DNA of 64,000 bases from Ctena decussata (GCA_963989385.1 OZ022500.1:15452460-15516459), one strand, 5' to 3'; counted from the first letter of the stretch, positions 42,974-54,959 are shown. Notes: a model not told the origin generated them from the letters alone. Numbers and translations: made by a program.

Positions 42974-44034
42974 ATACGCCCGTTTTGAAAAAACGGACGT
43001 ATTATGTCATGGCGCTGTCCGTCCGTCCGTCCGTCCGTCCGTCCGTCTGTCCGTCCGTCCGTCCGTAAACATTCTTGTGTGCTCCATAACTCATTAACCG
43101 TTTGGGATATATTCCTGATATTTGGTAGGAATATGTATTAGGTTGGGGGAACGTGTCGCGTACAGAAGTGGTTGCTCCCCCTTCCTTAGTTTCCAAGTTA
43201 TGCCCCTTTGATTAATTTTTTTCCTGCCAGTCTTGTGCGTGCCATAACTAGATAACCGTTTGGGATATCTTCATGAAACTTCATAGCAATGTGTATGAAG
43301 TCTCAACGATGTGTCGCGTACAAAAATGGCTGCTCTCCCTTTCTTCATTTTAGAGTTACATCCCTTTCATTAGTTGATTATGGTTATTTTTGTGTATACA
43401 TACCTTGTGCATACCTTAACTTTGTAACCGTTTGGAATATCATGATGTAACTTTATAGCAATGTGCATGATCACAAGACGATGCGTGGCATACAAGAATG
43501 GTTGCTCCCCCTTTCTTCATTTTGGAGTTACTTCCCTTTGATAAGTAATTTTAGGCATTTCTCAGTCACTCCATATCTCCTTAACCTTTTGAAATATTAA
43601 AATGGAACTTTGTAGGAATATGTATAATAATGGGGCAATGTAGCCCGAGCAAGAACCACTACTCTGGCTTACTGAATTATCTGCCCTTGCATAAATTTCC
43701 CGTTTCCTCTGTGATTCCTTAACCCTACATGTGATTTTGTCAGGGGAATGTAGTAGAGCCAAGAATCTAGTATATTTAGTTTATGAATTATCTCCCTTGT
43801 TCAACTATGGCATTACTCAACTTTTGAGCCACAATAACTTTGAAGCTGGTTTTTGGTATACTCATAGTATTTGATGTGTTAAATATTTGAATAATGTTGC
43901 CGTCATTAGTTATAAAGTGGCTGCCCCTGTTTTTCTGCCTATCCATCCTTTTGTAAACAATCTTGTTCATTCCATACTCCTTTATGACATTAAAACGGGC
44001 GTATTATGCGCCGCTTGCGAAGCCCTTGTTTCTT
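42974..44034 (+). mobile_element. Helitron-like element, TACGCCCGTTTT family
   Basis: The 5' end TACGCCCGTTTTGAAAAAAC forms the hairpin CCGTTTTGAAAAAACGG, followed by a (GTCC)n run at 43017-43067. Four or so ~190-bp units carry AACCGTTTGGGATAT and GAGTTA..CCCCTTTGAT. The 3' end AAAACGGGCGTATTATGCGC has the GCTTGCGAAGC hairpin and CCTTGTTT. Confidence 0.85.
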
Positions 44035-44060
44035 CTAGGGAAGGGGAGTGTGTGTGAGGG

Positions 44061-44092
44061 GGGAGGGGGGGGGGGGGGGGGGGGGGGGGGGC
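44061..44092. repeat. Poly-G tract
   Basis: More than 25 G almost uninterrupted. Open minus-strand proline-rich frames here are by-products. Confidence 0.92.
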
Positions 44093-44446
44093 GTAAATTG
44101 CTTTTGACAAACTTTTGGAAATAAATTGAAAAATGGAATGTGATGGCGAGTGTGGGGCAGAGGCAGTGGGCATTGTTATTTATAACATGAAAACAGCATT
44201 CTTGAGACAAACTTACAAACATTATGTAATAAATAGAAAAAATGGTAGTTTAAAGCCAATCATGGTAAAATTTGGCCACTTTTTCTTACTGAAAAAATGA
44301 GTGGGGGCATTTATACATTCATTAGAGAGGGGGCATTTATTAGAAGAAATACAGTGTAATCAGCGCACAAGTTATTTAGGTAAAGCCTCAGATCATAAAA
44401 GAAACTAATTCAGTGCATTGCTAGCTGGCTGTGTGACTTCCTGAAT

Positions 44447-44672
44447 AAAGGTGTATGGTACACATATAGGGGAAGCAGCTCTGCCATTTTCATCTTTGCC
44501 TACCTTCTCAGTGGGGGTCAACTCTTTTTTACAATTTTTCCTATACGAATTGAGCCCATTTTCCCATTTGGGAGAGGCAACGTTGTAAAGGAAGCAAACT
44601 GAAAGTGCCAAAAGTTGTTCCCAATTGTAAAAATGGAGGAAAAACATGAAGATGTACTGATTCACCTTAATT
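44447..44672. mobile_element. MITE family F copy
   Basis: AGGTGTATGGTACACATATA, GGGGAAGCAGCTCTGCCATT, then a degraded centre and GAAGATGTACTGATTCACCTT. Confidence 0.75.
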
Positions 44673-44842
44673 TATTTGGCAGTACAACTGCTATAATGAT
44701 GCTGAATATTGGGCTAAAGTGCTGGGCAAACAAGGTAGACTCAGGTCAGACCAAGGGAGCAGTCTAATCAGGATCTACAATGTTTGACAGTACGTCAACA
44801 GGTTTAAAACATCACCAGATACTAAAATTAATTTGTTACAAT

Positions 44843-45087
44843 TTAAGGTGTATGGATACATCTTACATCTTCCCACCATTTGTACAAAGGGGAACAACTT
44901 TTTGTGAATTCCTGTTTGCTGCCCTGGCTTATCAAGCCATTCCAAAATGGGATCTACTCTTAAAGAAAAGAATTTGCTCCTTTGGGAGCAAATTCTTTTC
45001 TTTGAGAGTTGATCTCATTTGAGAAGGGAGGCATAATAGAAAATAGCAGAGTTATATCCCCTGAAAGTGTACCCATTCACATTAATG
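44843..45087. mobile_element. MITE family F copy, well preserved
   Basis: AAGGTGTATGGATACATC, the hairpin AAGAATTTGCTCCTTTGGGA / GCAAATTCTTTTC, and the right end CTGAAAGTGTACCCATTCAC. Confidence 0.85.
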
Positions 45088-45439
45088 AAATTAGTTACGG
45101 TGTCCCAATATTAATGTTATTTTGGATGTATTAGACGATTCGACTGATAAAGAATTTGAATGTTTCTGTAGAAAAAAAAATATTAATCTCCATATCAGCT
45201 GTTTTGCATGTGGCAGGTATCAGGTTAGAGTTCACAGCATTTAAAATATGCACAGCACAGTTATTATGGATTTGGGTTTTAAAGGTTGTTACATGGAATT
45301 TCAAAAGCATTATAAGTTTGCCGATAGTTTTTCTAGATTGTCTACAAGCACTTATAACAAAGAGATTAATAAGTTCCTTGGGAAAGTAAGAAGTGAACTG
45401 TATTAGAGTAACAGTTTGACGAGGGATTACCCAACTCTG

Positions 45440-45570
45440 CTTTTTTATTTCACACAAAAACTGACAATGTGGCTGTCATCATGCTGCATTGCATTTTGGG
45501 ATGGTATTTACCAGTCTGCCATGCCAGGACCTCCACAAGAGCTCATGGATAGGGAGAATGAATCTAGAGG
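45440..45570 (+). repeat. Dispersed repeat with GCTGCATTGCATTTTGGGAT core
   Basis: CATGCTGCATTGCATTTTGG, TGCCATGCCAGGACCTC and AGAGCTCA recur in inverse orientation at 56335-56440. The surrounding 119-codon frame (45416-45775) is not a known protein. Confidence 0.65.
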
Positions 45571-45824
45571 TTGTGTTCTTATGGACATTGTGACAAAATT
45601 ATTTTTAGTTCAGGAATTCCAACATGTTCTTTATGCAAAGAAAATAAACAGAGAAAAAAGCAGTTTTTCAACAAAATCTGGCAGTTTTCTCAGCAGCAAC
45701 AGATCAGAAAATTACTATGCAGAGAAAAAAAATATTAATGGAATTGGTATTCCAGGTAGCAACCTTTCAAGTTAAATTAGACTAGGCATTGTCAGGAAAA
45801 ACTGCTTCACCAACTATGCTATTA

Positions 45825-46275
45825 AGGTGTATGGATACACATTCAGAGGGAGCAAGTCTGACATTTTCATTTTTGCCTCCCTTTTAAGAACAGACCAATT
45901 TTGGAACAGGGAGGTGTACTTGTACAAATTATATGCAAATTACCAATTTTAAGATGTCTGGATATAAACCTCCAATGGAAATCGCTCTGACAGAGAAGTT
46001 TTTGTGTCCTTTATTGGAGAAGGATGTAAATGCTACTCTGTTAAGTGATGAATACACATGGTTTCCTGCCATTATTATAAAGGGGAACAACTTTTGGACT
46101 TCTTGTTTGGTTCTCTGGAGGGCGAAGCCTTTTGAAAAATTAATGGGATCTACTCTTAAAGGAAATAATTTGCCCCTAGGGAGCAAATCATATGCTTTAA
46201 GACTTGACTCTTATTGAGAAGGGAGGCAAAAATGAAAAAGGCAGTTGTTGCCTCCCCTGTAAGTGTACTGAGTAC
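45825..46275. mobile_element. MITE family F, one partial and one full copy
   Basis: The partial copy 45825-45925 starts AAGGTGTATGGATACACA. The full copy from about 46040 has AAGGGGAACAACTTTTGGAC, the hairpin AATAATTTGCCCCTAGGGAG / CAAATCATATG and CTGTAAGTGTACTG. Confidence 0.78.
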
Positions 46276-46661
46276 CTTACTTCTTTAAGTAAAAATGGTG
46301 ACTGAACCAGGGAGATGTAGTTCAGGGGCGTAACTAGGGGTAATTATATGATACACACAATTATGTTTTATTCCCCTTGAGGGCAAGAATAAGAATTTAG
46401 CCCCAAAGACATTTCATGTAGTCTTTTCTGTTTGCAGTTATTATTTAAATCTTGTCCAATTTACAAAATTTGAGGATCATCAAATATGCGGGTGCGTGTT
46501 GAAATTTTGTCAATTTGACAAAATTTCAATGCGCACCTGCGTATTTGCGTATAGACAGTTATGCCTTTGTAGCTATGCACCAAAAGAGTTCATATAACAC
46601 TTTCAAATCTGCCACATTTGATGCTCACCTATTAACAATTTTGTTTGCGTTTCTTTTTTAG

Positions 46662-46688
46662 TGCCTTTTCAGGATAAGATCACAACAG
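46662..46688 (+). CDS. Possible 27-base TSC2 microexon (VPFQDKITT)
   Basis: A strong pyrimidine tract and TTTTTTAG at 46651-46661 are followed by 27 bases and a CAG/GTACAT donor. The 27 bases continue the phase left open by exon 14 and leave the same phase, adding nine residues without a stop. I know no counterpart in vertebrate tuberin, so this may be chance or an alternative exon. Confidence 0.2.
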
Positions 46689-47129
46689 GTACATTTATGT
46701 CAGTATAAATTTAATATTCCTGATCCTAGTGTTGTCAGAGTGATCTATTGTCTCTATGGATTTAACCTTCTGTTTTGTCCTGGAAATTTACACATGTGGT
46801 GTGGTGGTACATGTGTTTTCATGAATTCACTGGAGTGTTTACTTGAATGCCACAGTAAGGAGAAAAGACTAATAAAACAACTTTTCTCAAGATAAGAGAA
46901 ATATACTCAGCATCACTGAAAACGCACTAGTCTTATAATGGCATATTTTTCCTTAAATTCAATGATCATACTATATCAACAGGGAAAAAGTATCATATCG
47001 AACCAGCTTATTACGCCCATGATGTCGTTTTGCCGAACGGTACGCTGTAAGTGTGTGACGTAACATAGGCTCTGAAATTAAGAAAAAAAGAATTCTAGAA
47101 TAGTTTTAGATAACAGAAATTCATCAGGG

Positions 47130-47255
47130 ATGGATTTTGCTATAGAGGAGATAGCCTATAAAACAGCCATAGAAAAGAAATTCAGACCGCCAAATTCTAC
47201 AAAGTATGTTGTCACGTTCATCAAACAATGGACAGACAAAAGTAACTTACGGTAA
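47130..47255 (+). CDS. 41-codon open frame, coding-like, unknown
   Basis: Reads MDFAIEEIAYKTAIEKKFRP with PPNSTKYVVTFIKQWTDKSN and LR, then TAA within ACGGTAAATA. The pattern N-x-T-K-x-x-x-x-x-hydrophobic-x-x-W recalls the N-terminal SAM-like part of tyrosine recombinases of Crypton type, but this is only a resemblance. No catalytic domain is seen next to it. It could also be one exon, since GGTAAAT would serve as a donor. Confidence 0.25.
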   Translation: MDFAIEEIAYKTAIEKKFRPPNSTKYVVTFIKQWTDKSNLR

Positions 47256-47703
47256 ATATGTTACTTTTTTTTCAACTCAAAATGCTTAGATCAGTAGTAG
47301 AAACTGAATTTCAGAAGTTTTGGGGGCAAACGTCAACCGTTATCCAGCATGAGCATGACGTTACATGGGAAACGTCACCCTTATTTGCCAAACCGCGTAA
47401 TAATTCCGTGGAGGAAAAGTGGTTTTATGTCAAAAAAGTTTCCAATAAACTATTTATTTGCAATCAAGTGTCTGGCAGAGTGCCAAATATGGATTTATTA
47501 TGCTTTAAATGTGCCATTTGATATCAACAGTTTTCAAACACGTCAGTATTGACACCTCACTTGATAGTGCGGACTGATGAACCAAAACCCTATCTCAATA
47601 TCTGAAAATAAAATTTTTCTAAATTGTCTTTTAAATAAAAATAAACATTAAACGAACATAATGTGTCACAAGTTCCGAACTGGTGTGTTTTCATTGATGC
47701 TGA

Positions 47704-47912
47704 TTATGTGTTCAAGGTGAATGAGTACATCCCCATGTTTTCTGCCATTTTTAAAAAAAGGGAAACAACTTTTGTGACTTAACTTTTGATTCCTTGGGCA
47801 ACAAAAAGGGGTCAGTGTCATTCCTTTCTTTAAGAATTGACCCTACATAGAGAGTAGGCATAAAAGAAAAAAGTAGAGTTGGGTCCCCTGAATAGGTACC
47901 TATTCACCTAGA
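47704..47912. mobile_element. MITE family F copy, centre deleted
   Basis: AAAAGGGAAACAACTTTTGTG on the left, ATTCCTTTCTTTAAGAATTG without the full hairpin, and GAATAGGTACCTATTCACCT on the right. Confidence 0.75.
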
Positions 47913-48095
47913 ATTTCATACATAAAACAAAAAGTCTTTGGGGTGGAAAAGAGGGGAGGGGTTTGTGGGATCAAGGTATCCAGGGGATTGTGAGTTTCAA
48001 CCTTTAATAGTGGCAACAGTCCTTTGTGTTTCTAAATATAATTAATTATCACCTACGTTATCTTTATTTTTCCTTCCATCTCGAAGTCTTGTATT

Positions 48096-48230
48096 TACCA
48101 AGCTAGTATCACCCTATGGAAACGGTGACAATGGTACCTGGTGAAAATTCGGGGGTGAATTGGTATAGTGTGTAAATTCGGACGAAGTGTAAGTGTGAAG
48201 TCGGGATTTTCTTTGTTTAAACGGTATGTA
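48096..48230 (+). repeat. Repeat inverted relative to 63405-63520
   Basis: CACCCTATGGAAACGGTGAC, CCTGGTGAAAATTCGGGGGT, TATAGTGTGTAAATTCGG and TCGGGATTTTC correspond to the complement of 63405-63520 at roughly three-quarters identity by eye. Confidence 0.75.
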
Positions 48231-49000
48231 CTTTTGATCTTCTCAACTTCGTGTTCCCGGCATGGCCAAGCGATGTTAAAAAGTAAAGATCTTCTTATTG
48301 CAGGAGCTATAGAAATCAATTTTGTCATATGGGATGACAGCATGCCATGAAAAAAAATTAATGATAGCCGCAATTTGGCGCCCCGTTTCTCAGGCTATGT
48401 GTAAAAAGGTAGGAAAATCTCATTTTGTACAGTTTGATTTTGATTTTCTAAGAAACGCAAATGGTTAGAGAGCTCATTTTGATATATGTACCCGAAGCGT
48501 TATATACTTGATAATACCCCCAAAAATCAAAATTCATTCAGCATGGAAAAAGGATATAATGCCACGTGACCGTATACAGTGCGAGTCGTCGGGTATGTGG
48601 AGTGAATCATCGGATAAAAGTTTGTGAATCATCGGACACGTATTAGTTTTGAGGGCAATTTTGGATAAAAAAACGAAAGACTTAACTTTGTCTTATGGAA
48701 ATTTGAGATCGCGATTCATGTGCTGAGCAGTCTAGGTAAATTGTAAAAGTCTAATAGCAATGGAATACGTATATAAACGACTGATACACCAGCGGCCAGT
48801 GTGTCATCATATAAAAGTAGGCGTATACATTGTCATAGACGGAACGAGAAAATCGTCTTTACAAACGTAGCGGGAGAGCACTACAAAATCTATTAATTTT
48901 GTTGGCCGGCTGTGCAGCAGATGTGAGAATCATGGGCGTTTTATCCCCGTATTGCCTTTCTCTCCTGTTCCTCTTCATTATTAAAGGTAGATTCCCACTG
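48231..49000. other. No recognised feature
   Basis: Slightly GC-richer than average. I could not place it in any repeat family. Confidence 0.35.
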
Positions 49001-50610
49001 ATCAACTTGATCGTCTCGATCGCCCGAATTCTCAAACCAAGTTCGACCAATTATTTGATCGGGCTAGTAGAGGAATTTTTCTCGACCGTACAAGACCCAA
49101 ACATGACCACTCACGACTACACCACATCAACCCGACAGTCAGCCAGATCTCTAAGCGGTCATCTCGACCCCTACACGATCTCTATCAGACCAAATTGACC
49201 TATCTTTTTACCCGACCAGACTGACCTGATCGTAAGGGTTCATCGGGAATCATAAATTAGTCATGTACGGCCACTGTAGACAATCTTAGTCTAAAAACCT
49301 CAATTTGTCAAGGAGAACCAGGCTGCTCTTGTTCCCTGGTATGCTTGAAAGGGAAGTGACTAGAAGATGTAGGTGATGCCGACTGCTGGCTTTCTTTCCC
49401 TCCCATCTAAGCCTTCTGAGGGCTTGGTGGAGGTGATATGGTTGTGACTTCCTCATCAAAAAGGCAGCATCTGTCTCTTTGTGGGATTTTAGTAGTTGTA
49501 GTTGTGATGTTAAAAGTTACTCTTTAAATTTTTATGCTAGTACGGCTTAGGAGATTGTCAGTTCTTCATAACTTGTTTGAAGGATGGCATTGCGCTCGTG
49601 TAAGGTCGGGTAGCTATCCAGTGCGGTCAATTAGCGATCAGGCAGTGGTCAAATTTAAAGAGTAACTACACTTCAGGAACTGACTGAATCAGACCCCAAA
49701 CCCTATCCCCAACATCAAAGGGAAAGATTGACAAAGACATCCCAACAAACAGTAAACTACAAGTGATGAGCCGAGTCAGCAGCTCTTTCCCAAATAACTG
49801 GCAACTCAGCTATCTTTATTGAACTAAATAATTTAGACCAACAGACGGGTTACAACGGACTAAGCAAATTATATGAAAAACATTTAACAATTTTTTTTAC
49901 CTATTTTCTATTTTTATGATAGAAGGATTAAACTGAGAACACAATAAATTAAACAGCACCAAACATAAAACAAATGCAACCGCAACAAAAGTACCGCCTT
50001 GGGACGGTCAGTAATAACTACTCGGGGGTTTAAACCGGTTTTACTGGGCCCAAACCTTCACCCTCACCCTCCGCTGCGGTGCGCACAATTAGTTGGTAGT
50101 TCGGTTCGTATGGAGGTCCCCTAACTCATCAGATCAAGTTGATCTGGGCAACAAATTGAAAAGGGATCGCGTTGATCGGAAAGCAATAGGATATTGGTCG
50201 AAGAGAGGTCGAGTTCATCGGATACAGATCCATATGTTTTTATTCAACACAAACTAGATAGCTGCACGATCGTTTCCCGATTAAATCGATGTCTACTGAG
50301 CCAATACTCGCTTCCCGAGCTTCTAGGGCTTGACTTCCGTTCAGTTCAGTTCAGTTCAATTCTCTTATCGACGTTACCCAAGTGGCTCAACGGTACGTAA
50401 CCATAGTTGCGCACACTTGGCGCCGTGTGTCCGTCCCATGGCTTGACTTCCTCGATCTCTACTCGAATTTATTGAAAAAATGCCCAAAATTTTCGGGTAG
50501 GATGCCGGAGCGATGCCGAACTAGGCAGACCACCCCGACCACCCCTGCCGATCGAGCTGGCTTGACGAGTTGAAGTTGTCGAGTTGATCTAATCGGCAGT
50601 GAGACCATAC
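49000..50610. repeat. GATC/TCGA-rich segment, possible inverted element
   Basis: TTCCCACTGATCAACTTGAT near 49000 and AGTTGATCTAATCGGCAGTG near 50590 are loosely inverted, and TTGATCG/TCGAG words are dense at both ends (49000-49230, 50120-50600). Inside, AAGTTACTCTTTAAATTT (49517) and AAATTTAAAGAGTAACT (49648) form a foldback. Confidence 0.35.
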
Positions 50611-50964
50611 TATAAGTAATTTGCCTCGACATAGCATGACAGAATGCTTTAAAAGAAAAACAGAGTTCAACTTCATATCTCTTAGCAGTGATGTCAGAAT
50701 GTTTGGGCGGGCCTAGACTGAGCGCTAAAGAACTTGCATAATTTGTCCAAGAAAGCACAAAGTGCTGTAAATGTGGTTTCTAGCCTCAGAAAAAATATAT
50801 AGTTTTCTCTGTGAGAGCTGATGTTTGAATGCATCCAGGGTAAAGACACTGATCATGGAGCGCAATATCGGTCTAATCCCATAATCTCGTAATTTGACAT
50901 CGAATATGATTGTGCCTTGACGAGTCTTCTCTGGGCACGAGCATCCAGTCTGGCTCCAGCAGGC

Positions 50965-51052
50965 TCATGACATCAAAACGACGTCGTACTGACGTCGGTG
51001 CGACGTAATGAAGTCACACAGACGTCTGTGTGACGTCGTTTCGACGTCATGT
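50965..51052. repeat. ACGTC-rich palindromic cluster
   Basis: About nine (T)GACGT/ACGTC words in 90 bases, including AAACGACGTCGT and its inverse ACGACGTCGTTT-like arm around CACACAGACGTCTGTGTG. Confidence 0.75.
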
Positions 51053-51463
51053 GCCCGCCTGGGTCAAAGTATGCGAAGCTTGCATATACAAAGTACCAGC
51101 GCAAGGAAAATGTCAGGATCAACGGTTTTTCTTTTTTCTTCTGTTTTTGTGAAATCATTCGCATTCGCCTGGCCTATGAAAATTTCAAAGTCGCATCGCA
51201 CAGTTTTTCATGAATATAATTACGCCAGCTCCCTTTGCTCTGAAATCTATGTTTTCAAAAGAAATGAATGGAAAAAGGCCATGCGATACGTAATCGCTTG
51301 TGTAAATAATTATAAAGGCCAAAAGTGTAAAGAATACCCAATATTCTCATTATCCAAAATCGTGTATGTTTAAGAAACTCCCCGGGCAATTCTAAGGTAA
51401 AGGAGATAGAAATTTCAGGCATAAAAATTATGTTTTTACGAATCCCAATAAGGTTTCACACCC

Positions 51464-51553
51464 ACTGGGCACACACTATTGAATCACCGTTGATCAAAGA
51501 TAATGACATTGAATCAATGTTAATTCAATATTGGTTCAACATTGTGTGTCCCG
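51464..51553. repeat. Small inverted-repeat element GGGCACACACTATTGAATCA
   Basis: GGCACACACTATTGAATCA and GGTTCAACATTGTGTGTCC flank alternating TTGAATCAA/TTGATC words. Confidence 0.75.
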
Positions 51554-51607
51554 TAGGACTTTTTATCTCTACAATTAGATCATTGTATGGTCGATGCCGG
51601 CCTACGA

Positions 51608-51783
51608 GAGGAGCGCCGGTAGCTCAGGTTAAGCGCTAGCCTACTGATCTAGCTATTCCGGATTCGAGCCCCGCTCGAGGAGAATATCTTTCCAACCGTA
51701 AACGGGGTTTCATTGTCATTATCACCCTATGACTGAAATCCTATTGAAAAGGACGAAACATCGCAAGTCACCCATCCATCCAT
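51608..51783 (+). mobile_element. tRNA-derived SINE copy
   Basis: GCGCCGGTAGCTCAGGTTAA, GGATTCGAGCCCCGC, GTAAACGGGGTTTCATTG, TGACTGAAATCCTATTGAAA and a CATCCATCC tail. Confidence 0.87.
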
Positions 51784-52231
51784 TCGCACATACAAACTTC
51801 CTGGGGTAATCTTGATCGGCCATGTTATTGCGCAATCAGCTCTTATTATCTTCCTTGACAGTTTACTCATACTGAATGCGCAATACATTTTGCAGCGCCA
51901 ATGCATTATTGACACTAACCATATACTCTTAGAATATAAAATTTCCTAATCTTTCAAGAAGGAAATTATGACCATTACCGAACGTTTGCTGAATAATATA
52001 TGTTCTCAGCTGTCAGCTTTCTCATGTCGAAAATACCCGTTGCAATGGTTGTTTACATTCAAAATACAGTTTTCACCGATTTTTTCTTAACAGGAAATAA
52101 TTTTCCCTGTATCTTCGGTCAGTTTAAAATACGATGATATATGGTTGCTATGGTAAACATATTCATTTTAATGGTAAACACATTGCTTGAAGTAGTTGGG
52201 GGTACAGTTCGTTTCTGGTTAAAAAAGCTGG

Positions 52232-53996
52232 AAACCAGAGGGCCAATGGCCCTATATTGCTCACCTGAGCACTGAGGTTATGTTGGAAAAACTAAGTTGC
52301 CACAGCAACAAAACAACATGCACAACAGCAATAAAACACACCATTTATGTAGAGGATAATATCACAAACATTTATGCAAAAAATAAGCTTTATCCCCCCT
52401 TAATGGCTTCTGAGAAGAAGATCTTTGGCAAAAAAAAAAAAAAAATGAAAAAATTGAAAATTTGGCCCTTCAATTGCAACGGCAACCAATCAAAATCAGG
52501 TCTTTGGGCAAAATTCTTATAGCTGATAGAGGACTACTCTAGGAACATTTCTGTAAAGCTTTTGTCAAAATATCTGCCGTAACACAGAAATAAATACCAA
52601 ATGTCCACTTTCCCCATTGTAAGTCTATGGAAACTTTAAGTTGCCATAGCAACCAATTCACATGGGCAATGATAATATGAAATATACTTTAGGTAGAGGC
52701 TAATGTTATTAATATGTATGCAAAGTATCAGCTTCATCCTCCTCATGGCTTCACTTTCCCCATTATAAGTCAATGGAAACTATAAGTTGACATAGCAACC
52801 AAAGTTCTTATTGGGTTGGAAGAAAAAACAAAATTCATGTAGAGGCTTCTGTCATCAACATGTTTGCACAATATCAGCTTCATCCCCCATATGGCTTCTG
52901 AGCAGAAGATTTTTTCATTTTTTCTTCTTTTTTTTTCGAAAATTTACCCTATATTTTGCCATGGCAACCAATCAAATTCAGTGATTTGGAGAAAATTCAT
53001 ATGAAATATAGAGGACTATTCAAGAAACATTTCTGTAGAAAGAAAATCTAAATAAAAGCCGTGAGACAGCAAAAATTGACAATTTCCATTTTCCCCATTA
53101 TAAGTCAATGGAAACTCTTAGTTGCCATAGCAACCAAACTGCTGGAGTAATTGCCATGAAAAACAGTAATTCTATAGAGGCTAGTACTAAGATTCTTTCT
53201 GTAAAGTTTGAGCTTTATTGGCCACACAGTTTATGCAGAGATGATTTTTTAATATTTTTCATTTTTAACTATTCGGTTGCAATGGCAACCAGAAAAATAG
53301 CCCATTTTGTATAAATTTAACAAGGCTGGTTAAAGACTACTCCAGGTACATTTCTATAAAAGTTTTGTCAAAATATCTGCAGTGGCATAGCAATAAATGC
53401 AAATTTTCTATTTTGCCATAATGCCATTATAAGTCAATGGCAACTTTAAGTTCCCATAGCAACCAAACTGCTAGAGCAATTGCCAAGAAATACAGTACTT
53501 TTATAGAGGGCAGTGCCAAGATCCTTTCTGTGAAGTTTGAGCTTTATTGGTTGCATAGTTTCTGAGGAGATGATTTTTTAATATTTTTTCTATTTTTAAC
53601 CATTCGGTTGCCATGGCAACCAGCCAAATTGTGAAATTGACAACAATTTCATGTGGTTGATGGAGGACTACTCAAGGAACATTTCTGTAAAAGTTTTGTC
53701 AAAATATCTGCAGTGACATAGCAATAAATGCAAATTTTCAATTTTTCCCATACAAGTCAATGGAAACTTTAAGTTGCCATAGCAACCAAAGTTCCAAAGC
53801 AATTTGGATAAAAAACAGTATTATTGGTTCCCCCTGCCTATAGATGCTATATATGAAATTTAGTTACAATGGGCCTTGTAGTTTCAGAGGAGATGTCGTT
53901 TGAAAATGTTGACGGACGGACGGACGGACGACGGACGACGGATGCCTGCCTATACTATAAGCTCACCTGTGAGCCTTTGGCTCAGGTGAGCTAAAA
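52232..53996 (-). mobile_element. Helitron-like element, family G ends, minus strand
   Basis: On the minus strand it begins TTAGCTCACCTGAGCCAAAG with its hairpin and ends CTCAGGTGAGCAATATAGGG, the hairpin AGGGCCATTGGCCCT and CTGGTTT. On the plus strand, five or six ~300-bp units read TTATAAGTCAATGGAAACT and AGTTGCCATAGCAACCAAA. A (CGGA)n run lies near the 5' end at 53910-53942. Confidence 0.85.
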
Positions 53997-54592
53997 ATGC
54001 TTGATCCATAATTTGAAGCTTTTTAATGATCAACTATACCCCACAAATAAAAACTGCTATGTCGTGAATGATGTATTTCAGAATCTTTTCATCAAATGTG
54101 CACTTTAAACTGATTTAAATCTATACAAACGATCAATGGCAGTAGTGGCCGATAGGTACTAGTTATCAGAAAATCTAATCCCGTAATATTGATACGCCAA
54201 TTATCTCTACTGTGAAATCTGAGATCCAAACCAAATAAAAGAAGAGGAAGCAGTCCATGTGATACATAATCTCGACTAAATACTAGGGCTAAAATGTCAC
54301 AAATAGCCATTCAGAAGATCTTTTGCATTTAAGAACCTCCCATCCTGTTGTCAATTTATCTGCTGATTTCATCGTAAGGTATTGTAATTGTAGTACATAT
54401 TAAATTAGGTCTAAACGCGGATAAAATTCAGATTGAATAAGGTTAGGAGTTAGGAACAATGTTTTTCCGAATAATCTCAATAAGGTTCCATTTTTATAAC
54501 AGTGTAGATCAGTGTGTGGTGTACGGTAAGGCTCTAAACTATGCAGTGAAAGCAACTTTGAATCCATGCTTTTGTCACAGTCCAGTCAAGTT

Positions 54593-54798
54593 CTGAGGGA
54601 TGGATGGATGACTTGCGATTTAACATTTTTTAACAGTATTCCAGGCATATTAGGACAATGAGAAGGTGGTAATGATGGGCTGTGTGCAATGGAACCGCGT
54701 TTACTGTTGGAAATATATCCGCTTCCAGCGGGTCTCGAACCCTGGTTCGCTTGATCAGCAGGCCAGCGCTTAATCTAATGAGCTACCGGGGCTCCGGC
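54593..54798 (-). mobile_element. tRNA-derived SINE copy
   Basis: Reverse orientation: GGATGGATGGATGACTTGCG tail, TGTGCAATGGAACCGCGTTT, head with GGGTCTCGAACCC and GAGCTACCGGGGC. Confidence 0.87.
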
Positions 54799-54959
54799 AG
54801 TTATGGCGGTATGTGTGAGATGACCAGCACCGTCTGTTCCCTTTTCTTAAGCACTATCCACCGAAAAGTGAAGACTGATCAGTTTACAGAAATGCGCAGA
54901 CTGGTACGGTCCATTTTCCATGGGGCAAACAGCTCTTTTAAACGTTTGCAGAGCTTAAT

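Noticed and set aside
43982..44222. Proline-rich minus-strand frames
   Set aside because: Produced by the poly-G tract.
45416..45775. 119-codon frame
   Set aside because: No family resemblance; it overlaps a dispersed repeat and has low-complexity AT-driven composition.
51008..51373. 121-codon frame
   Set aside because: Starts in the ACGTC palindrome and has no recognisable domain.
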